DNA of 9,834 bases, from positions 1 through 9,834 of the forward strand of contig JAJZSS010000028.1 of assembly GCA_021849525.1 (NCBI GenBank). Reading direction: 5' to 3'. Below are positions 6,778-9,834 of this stretch, in pieces (the stretch's first letter is position 1; every line of letters begins with the position of its first letter). Both the position numbers and the translations under genes were made by a program. This DNA comes from Chloroflexota bacterium (GTDB taxonomy: Bacteria > Chloroflexota > Anaerolineae > Anaerolineales > UBA4823). Below the pieces are notes generated by a model. That model was given only the letters and a program-made list of their open reading frames with translations. It did no database searches and had not been told where the DNA came from.

Positions 6778-6835
6778 AATCTAATTTCCCCCCGTTTAAT
6801 TAAATATGTAGGCTTGTTCCAGCCTGGCTGGCGCC

Positions 6836-6957
6836 AATCCTGGTCGCCGGCTTGTTAGGCAGCCGGGTTGGATTCTCGCCAGGTGAGCTGGAAGCCGAGG
6901 TGTTCTGGCAGGAATCGATCTGGATTTCCATATTTACACCGTTACGTAATACTGGTA
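6836..6957 (-). pseudogene. Decayed, internally deleted copy of the CatE-like VOC gene start
   Basis: On the minus strand this stretch matches the CatE-like gene at two places. Bases 6929-6940 (CATATTTACACC) are identical to 5732-5743, the start codon and ribosome-site region, and similarity continues upstream to 6957 (11 of 17 bases). The body, about 6836-6924, matches about 5514-5600, which encodes residues about 43-75, including the CTCGCCAG and GAGCTGGAAGCCGAG words. Codons for residues about 2-42 are missing, one G is lost at 6898-6901, and an in-frame stop (TAA read from TTA at 6856-6858) appears. Nothing beyond residue 75 is left. It is a non-functional gene fragment in the gap between the channel-like gene and merR, with its antisense start abutting the merR promoter. 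Confidence 0.75.
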
Positions 6958-6964
6958 ATATAGG
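6933..6964 (+). promoter_or_regulatory. Candidate MerR-type promoter with dyad in the spacer
   Basis: TTTACA (6933-6938) could pair with TAATAT (6956-6961, 17-bp spacer) or TATAGG (6959-6964, 20-bp spacer). An imperfect dyad with ACC...GGT outer arms spans 6938-6956, exactly between the hexamers. MerR-family regulators typically bind dyads inside unusually long spacers, which favours the 20-bp reading. Only about five of nine arm pairs match, so this is suggestive only. Confidence 0.35.
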
Positions 6965-6990
6965 ATGTATATCAACCGGGAGATTATGTC

Positions 6991-7617
6991 ATGCACCAAC
7001 AATTCTCGATCCAGGAGCTGGCTGAAAAGGCCAACGTAACTGTCCGAACGATCCGTTATTATACTGAAGAGGGTCTCTTGCCTCCCCCAGTTGTTCGGGG
7101 AAAGAACGCCTATTATTCCCTTGACCATCTTAACCGCCTGGAGTTAATTCGCAGGATGAAGGGTGCATATCTGCCGCTCCGTGAAATTCGCCAGGTGATG
7201 CTGTCGCTGACTGAAGCAGAAGTTGTCCAGAAGCTGAAAGAGCAGATCTTACCCCAGGAACAAATGACCCGTGAGGTCGGTCCAGCTGCTTCTGCGCCGC
7301 AGGCAGGTTCCGATGCAGTGGAATATATCTCAAGATTGATGACGAATCAGGCAGCCTACCGTCCTGGAAAAAACAACCCTGCAAGTTCACCTTCTCAACC
7401 TGTGAGACAGTTGGAGAGTCTGCAATCCAACATCCAATCGTCCGACACACCTGCTTCTGATTCTGTAAGCGAGGTCTGGCAGCGGATCCCCCTGGCGTCC
7501 GGAGTTGAGCTGCATTTCCGCACCTCTCTGGATCCAAATATCCGTGACCGGGTGGAGCAGTTAATCTCATTTGCAATCAAGTTATTCAGGCAAGCCAACC
7601 AGGGAGGGAAAAAATGA
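6991..7617 (+). CDS. MerR-family transcriptional regulator coupled to VWA gene
   Basis: A 208-aa DNA-binding protein. Residues 5-72 are a MerR winged helix-turn-helix: FSIQELAEKANVTVRTIRYY, then the wing segment (EEGLLPPPVVRGKNAYYS) and the HLNRLELIRRMKGAYLPLREI helices. A low-complexity linker rich in Ser/Pro/Gln (about 92-158) leads to a compact C-terminal module (about 160-200: VWQRIPLASGVELHF, then DRVEQLISFAIKLF). There are no cysteines at all, so a metal-thiolate sensor like MerR, ZntR or CueR is excluded, and the effector is unknown. ATG 6991 has GGGAG at 6978-6982 with an 8-nt spacer. The stop overlaps the VWA start (ATGA, 7614-7617), implying fixed co-production. It may repress or activate its own promoter at 6933-6964. 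Whether the C-terminal module binds the VWA partner is open. Confidence 0.88.
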   Translation: MHQQFSIQELAEKANVTVRTIRYYTEEGLLPPPVVRGKNAYYSLDHLNRLELIRRMKGAYLPLREIRQVMLSLTEAEVVQKLKEQILPQEQMTREVGPAASAPQAGSDAVEYISRLMTNQAAYRPGKNNPASSPSQPVRQLESLQSNIQSSDTPASDSVSEVWQRIPLASGVELHFRTSLDPNIRDRVEQLISFAIKLFRQANQGGKK

Positions 7618-8852
7618 ACCAGGATTCTTTATCGCTACAGGTTAACACCGACCAGAAATTTATCGCCCAGGAAACGTCCACGCAGCGGGTGCTCGAAATC
7701 CGGATCCACGCTCCAAAGGCAGCCGATCAAAGAATCCGGCCGCCTTTGAACCTGGCATTGGTTCTTGACCGCAGTGGATCGATGAGTGGTGAAAAGCTGG
7801 AATTTGTCAAACAGGCAGCATCTCATGTTCTTGATCTTCTTCAAGAACAGGATACCATTGCGCTGGTTGCTTACGATGATGAAATTACGCTGCTGTCACC
7901 CAGCACCCGGGTCACAAGGGAAAATCGTCTGGATCTCAAACGCCAGATCTCAAGACTCAGGCCAGGTGGAACAACTTTTCTGAGTGGTGGGTGGTTAACC
8001 GGATGCCAGCAAGTAGCTTTTGCTGCTCAGGCTGAGTCATTAAATCGCGCCTTACTCTTAACCGACGGACTTGCCAATGTTGGTGAAACTGACCTGGAAA
8101 AGTTAGCCCACGAAGCCAGGGAGTTATTCAAGAGGGGAATATCCACTTCCACTTTCGGGGTGGGAGAAGGATTCAACGAACATTTGCTGGAAGCAATGTC
8201 CAATCAGGGGGGTGGTAACTTCTACTATATCGAAACACCCGGGGATATTCCCGGTCTCTTTCTGCGTGAGTTTAAGGAACTGGCTGCGGTTACGGCGCGG
8301 GATGTCGAAATCGTCCTCGAATTTCCACCCCAGGTACACATGGATGTACTCGGAGGGTGGGTGACCGAATTTTCACCAGGACGCCTGCACATACCTGTTG
8401 GTAATCTATATTCAGCTCATACCCAGGATATCTATATAAAGTTATCCATGCCAGCGGCTGGCGTGGCCGAGGAATTACTTCTTAAAGCAAGGGTGTTTTG
8501 TAAAGACGAAGCAGGTCAAATCAGCGAAGATCAAGCCGAAGTTATTTTCGAGTACACAGATGCAGGCACGGCAGCGGCGGTTCCCACAAACCGCGAGGTT
8601 ATGGAACGGTATGCGCTGGTAGAGTTGGCGGAAAGTGCCCATGAGGCATTAAAACTTGAGCGCCAGGGATTGAATGAGCAAGCAAACGAGGTGCTTTCAC
8701 ACTCGATTGCCAGTAATCAGCCGTACCTTAATCCAGATGTAGCCAACGATTACCAACGTCTTACTCAAAGGATGAAACGCGGGATGCTCGAATCGGATCG
8801 CAAGCAAACGCATTACGATAATTACAATCGGAAACGCAGTAAGGAGCAGTAA
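7614..8852 (+). CDS. Soluble von Willebrand factor A (VWA) domain protein
   Basis: A 412-aa protein with no signal peptide or membrane helix, so cytoplasmic. An N-terminal beta segment (about 1-43) precedes a VWA domain (about 45-220) with a complete metal-ion-dependent adhesion site: DRSGS (Asp52, Ser54, Ser56), Thr120 in GGTTFLSGG, and Asp151 in LLLTDGLANVG. This implies Mg2+-dependent binding to an acidic partner. A beta-rich region (about 225-325) and a charged helical C-terminus (about 335-412) follow, similar to the inter-alpha-trypsin/YfbK-like class of VWA proteins. The ribosome site GGGAGGG (7602-7608) sits 5 nt before the ATG, inside the end of merR. VWA proteins often pair with MoxR AAA+ ATPases, but none is present within the window. 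The tight coupling to a MerR regulator suggests that the two proteins work together. The ligand is unknown. Confidence 0.9.
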   Translation: MNQDSLSLQVNTDQKFIAQETSTQRVLEIRIHAPKAADQRIRPPLNLALVLDRSGSMSGEKLEFVKQAASHVLDLLQEQDTIALVAYDDEITLLSPSTRVTRENRLDLKRQISRLRPGGTTFLSGGWLTGCQQVAFAAQAESLNRALLLTDGLANVGETDLEKLAHEARELFKRGISTSTFGVGEGFNEHLLEAMSNQGGGNFYYIETPGDIPGLFLREFKELAAVTARDVEIVLEFPPQVHMDVLGGWVTEFSPGRLHIPVGNLYSAHTQDIYIKLSMPAAGVAEELLLKARVFCKDEAGQISEDQAEVIFEYTDAGTAAAVPTNREVMERYALVELAESAHEALKLERQGLNEQANEVLSHSIASNQPYLNPDVANDYQRLTQRMKRGMLESDRKQTHYDNYNRKRSKEQ

Positions 8853-8901
8853 GCACACTGCTGACAGTGCTCGGGATTCGTTTGCGCCATTCAGCCAGTT
8901 G

Positions 8902-8962
8902 AAATAAAGATGCCGGGTAGATTTGTGGTTCCCTTGAATCCAGATCGCCCGGCTGTTATTTT
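8902..8962 (+). terminator. Long hairpin terminator of the merR-VWA operon
   Basis: GCCGGG (8912-8917) pairs with CCCGGC (8948-8953). Inside, GATTTG-T-GGTT pairs with AATC-CAGATC, with a bulge, wobbles and a CCCTTG loop. AAATAA (8902-8907) can extend onto TTATTT (8956-8961), and the hairpin is followed by TGTTATTTT. It lies 50 bp after the VWA stop codon. Confidence 0.7.
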
Positions 8963-8980
8963 AGATAAAAATATTCTAAC

Positions 8981-9007
8981 CTGACCGTACCTCCAGCCTG
9001 CTATAAT
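8981..9007 (+). promoter_or_regulatory. Extended -10 promoter for the dioxygenase lipoprotein
   Basis: TGCTATAAT (8999-9007) is a perfect extended -10 element. A partial -35, CTGACC (8981-8986), lies 15 bp upstream, slightly close, which the extended -10 can compensate for. Initiation near 9013 would give a leader of about 60 nt to the ATG at 9076. Confidence 0.6.
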
Positions 9008-9075
9008 CCGACAAGAATTGTAGCATTTATCCCGGCTTTCGCGCAGTTCGGCAGCCGGTTATGGAGGTCTTATTG

Positions 9076-9792
9076 ATGATCTCACGATGGCTCGTTCCAG
9101 CCTTGCTGGCATCGATCCTGATCACCGGTTGCAGCGTCTCAGCTTCCCCCACTCCCCAGTCTGAGCCTACGCAGGTCAGTTTACCCCTGGTCGAATCTGC
9201 GGGGAGCGCTGCACCGGCTGCGACGGATACATCCACCCTGCAGGAATCATCCCCGACAGAAGTGTCTACCCCACAGATTCCAGCAACCCAGGCATCTACA
9301 GCCGCCATTCAATGCAGCAGCCCGGCGAACCTGACTTCGCCGCTGACCGAAGGACCTTACTTCATGTCTGGCTCTCCGGAACGCACTTCGTTACTCGAGG
9401 CGGATACCCCGGGGACCAGACTCACCCTGACCGGTTATGTGCTGACCGTGGACTGCCAGCCCGTTGCCAATGCCCTGCTGGAATTCTGGCAGGCGGATGC
9501 CAATGGGGTGTATGACAATTCTGGCTATACCCTGCGCGGTCACCAGTTCACAAATGATGCTGGCCAATATTATTTAGAGACTGTGATTCCCGGCATCTAC
9601 ACCGGGCGCACAGAACATATTCATGTCAAAGTCCAGGCGCCCGGTGGCCCGGTATTAACCACTCAGTTGTTCTTCCCGAATGTCGCTGAGAACCAGGCCG
9701 ACCGCATCTTCGATCCCAGTCTGGTGCTGCCTCTCGTCCCGGTCGGCGACGGGCAGGCGGCTGAATATAACTTTATCATTGCTCTCCAGTAA
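9076..9792 (+). CDS. Lipoprotein intradiol ring-cleavage dioxygenase
   Basis: A 238-aa predicted exported lipoprotein. Residues 1-18 form a signal peptide ending in the lipobox ITGC, with Cys19 the lipidation site. A Ser/Thr/Pro/Ala-rich tether (about 20-85) follows, then an intradiol dioxygenase-like domain (about 90-238). The domain shows GPYF (93-96), LTGYVL with DCQPVANALLEFWQADANGVYD, YTLRGHQFTNDAGQYY, PGIYTGRTEHIHVKV and a DPSLVLPL end. The non-haem Fe(III) ligands of this family are all present: Tyr146, Tyr175, His181 and His183. Family members cleave catechols or protocatechuate between the hydroxyls; the extracytoplasmic subgroup has few known substrates. ATG 9076 is preferred to ATG 9061 because GGAGG (9063-9067) then has an 8-nt spacer. 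It has its own promoter and no operon partner within the window. Confidence 0.88.
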   Translation: MISRWLVPALLASILITGCSVSASPTPQSEPTQVSLPLVESAGSAAPAATDTSTLQESSPTEVSTPQIPATQASTAAIQCSSPANLTSPLTEGPYFMSGSPERTSLLEADTPGTRLTLTGYVLTVDCQPVANALLEFWQADANGVYDNSGYTLRGHQFTNDAGQYYLETVIPGIYTGRTEHIHVKVQAPGGPVLTTQLFFPNVAENQADRIFDPSLVLPLVPVGDGQAAEYNFIIALQ

Positions 9793-9812
9793 GCTTTCCA
9801 CCATAATCTACC

Positions 9813-9830
9813 GGTCTTTCTACCGAGACC
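9813..9830 (+). terminator. Hairpin after the dioxygenase gene, cut by window end
   Basis: GGTCT (9813-9817) pairs with AGACC (9826-9830) around an 8-nt loop, 20 bp after the stop codon. Any T-run would lie at or beyond the window edge, so a terminator role is only possible. Confidence 0.3.
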
Positions 9831-9834
9831 CAGG

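Noticed and set aside
6820..6832. CCAGCC-T-GGCTGG palindrome as a terminator for the channel-like gene
   Set aside because: The one-base centre is not a stable RNA loop, and no T-run follows.
6836..6957. Insertion-sequence end or MITE
   Set aside because: The repeated part is coding sequence plus start region of the nearby VOC gene, with no terminal inverted repeats or target duplications seen.
6934..7128. Minus-strand open frame opposite the start of merR
   Set aside because: It runs antisense to a clear MerR helix-turn-helix and has no family resemblance; it is a shadow frame.
8854..8875. CACTG-CTGA-CAGTG hairpin as terminator of the VWA gene
   Set aside because: Only five base pairs and no T-run; the longer hairpin at 8912-8953 with a T-rich tail is the better terminator.

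Overview
The window looks like ordinary chromosome from a mid-GC free-living bacterium. The protein types (MerR plus VWA pair, VOC proteins, DUF4287/DUF5655 and YdeI-like proteins, a lipoprotein intradiol dioxygenase) suggest a Chloroflexota (Anaerolineae-like) genome. That assignment is inference from protein flavour only, since no rRNA or marker gene is present. There are no tRNA or rRNA genes, no CRISPR array and no intact mobile element.

Layout. (1) 1-250: the 3' end of an isochorismatase-like cysteine hydrolase. (2) 337-2139: a GH13 branching-enzyme or amylase-like protein with all four catalytic motifs. (3) 2207-2628: a small VOC-fold gene broken by one apparent missing base near 2319-2323. 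(4) 2795-4679: three co-directional genes, namely an unrecognised 222-aa protein, a DUF4287-DUF5655 protein and a DUF1905/YdeI-like protein. A terminator follows the second gene, and a strong bidirectional terminator follows the third. (5) 4769-5734, minus strand: a two-domain VOC protein of the CatE (catechol 2,3-dioxygenase) type. (6) 5735-6078: an AT-rich divergent intergenic region with promoter-like hexamers, an inverted repeat and a 14-codon leader ORF that overlaps the next gene. (7) 6079-6777: a six-helix membrane protein with a K+-channel-like pore loop but a non-canonical filter (SATGLSD). (8) 6836-6957: a decayed, internally deleted copy of the start of the 4769-5734 VOC gene. (9) 6991-8852: a MerR-type regulator translationally coupled to a soluble VWA protein, closed by a long hairpin terminator. 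(10) 9076-9792: a lipoprotein intradiol ring-cleavage dioxygenase behind an extended -10 promoter.

How the genes relate. Most transcription units here are short and independent. The one tight operon is MerR-VWA, where the ATGA overlap and matched expression suggest one functional module, although its ligand and target are unknown. The VOC remnant lies immediately upstream of merR, with its antisense start region overlapping the presumed merR promoter. This suggests that a VOC gene once stood divergently beside this regulator, or that a local duplication placed it there. The two candidate ring-cleaving dioxygenases (CatE-like extradiol and intradiol lipoprotein) could both act on catecholic compounds, but nothing in the window ties them into one pathway.

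The strongest leads are the MerR-VWA module, the leader-peptide-coupled channel-like protein with its altered filter, and the two decayed VOC loci. No complete, clearly novel system is demonstrated.
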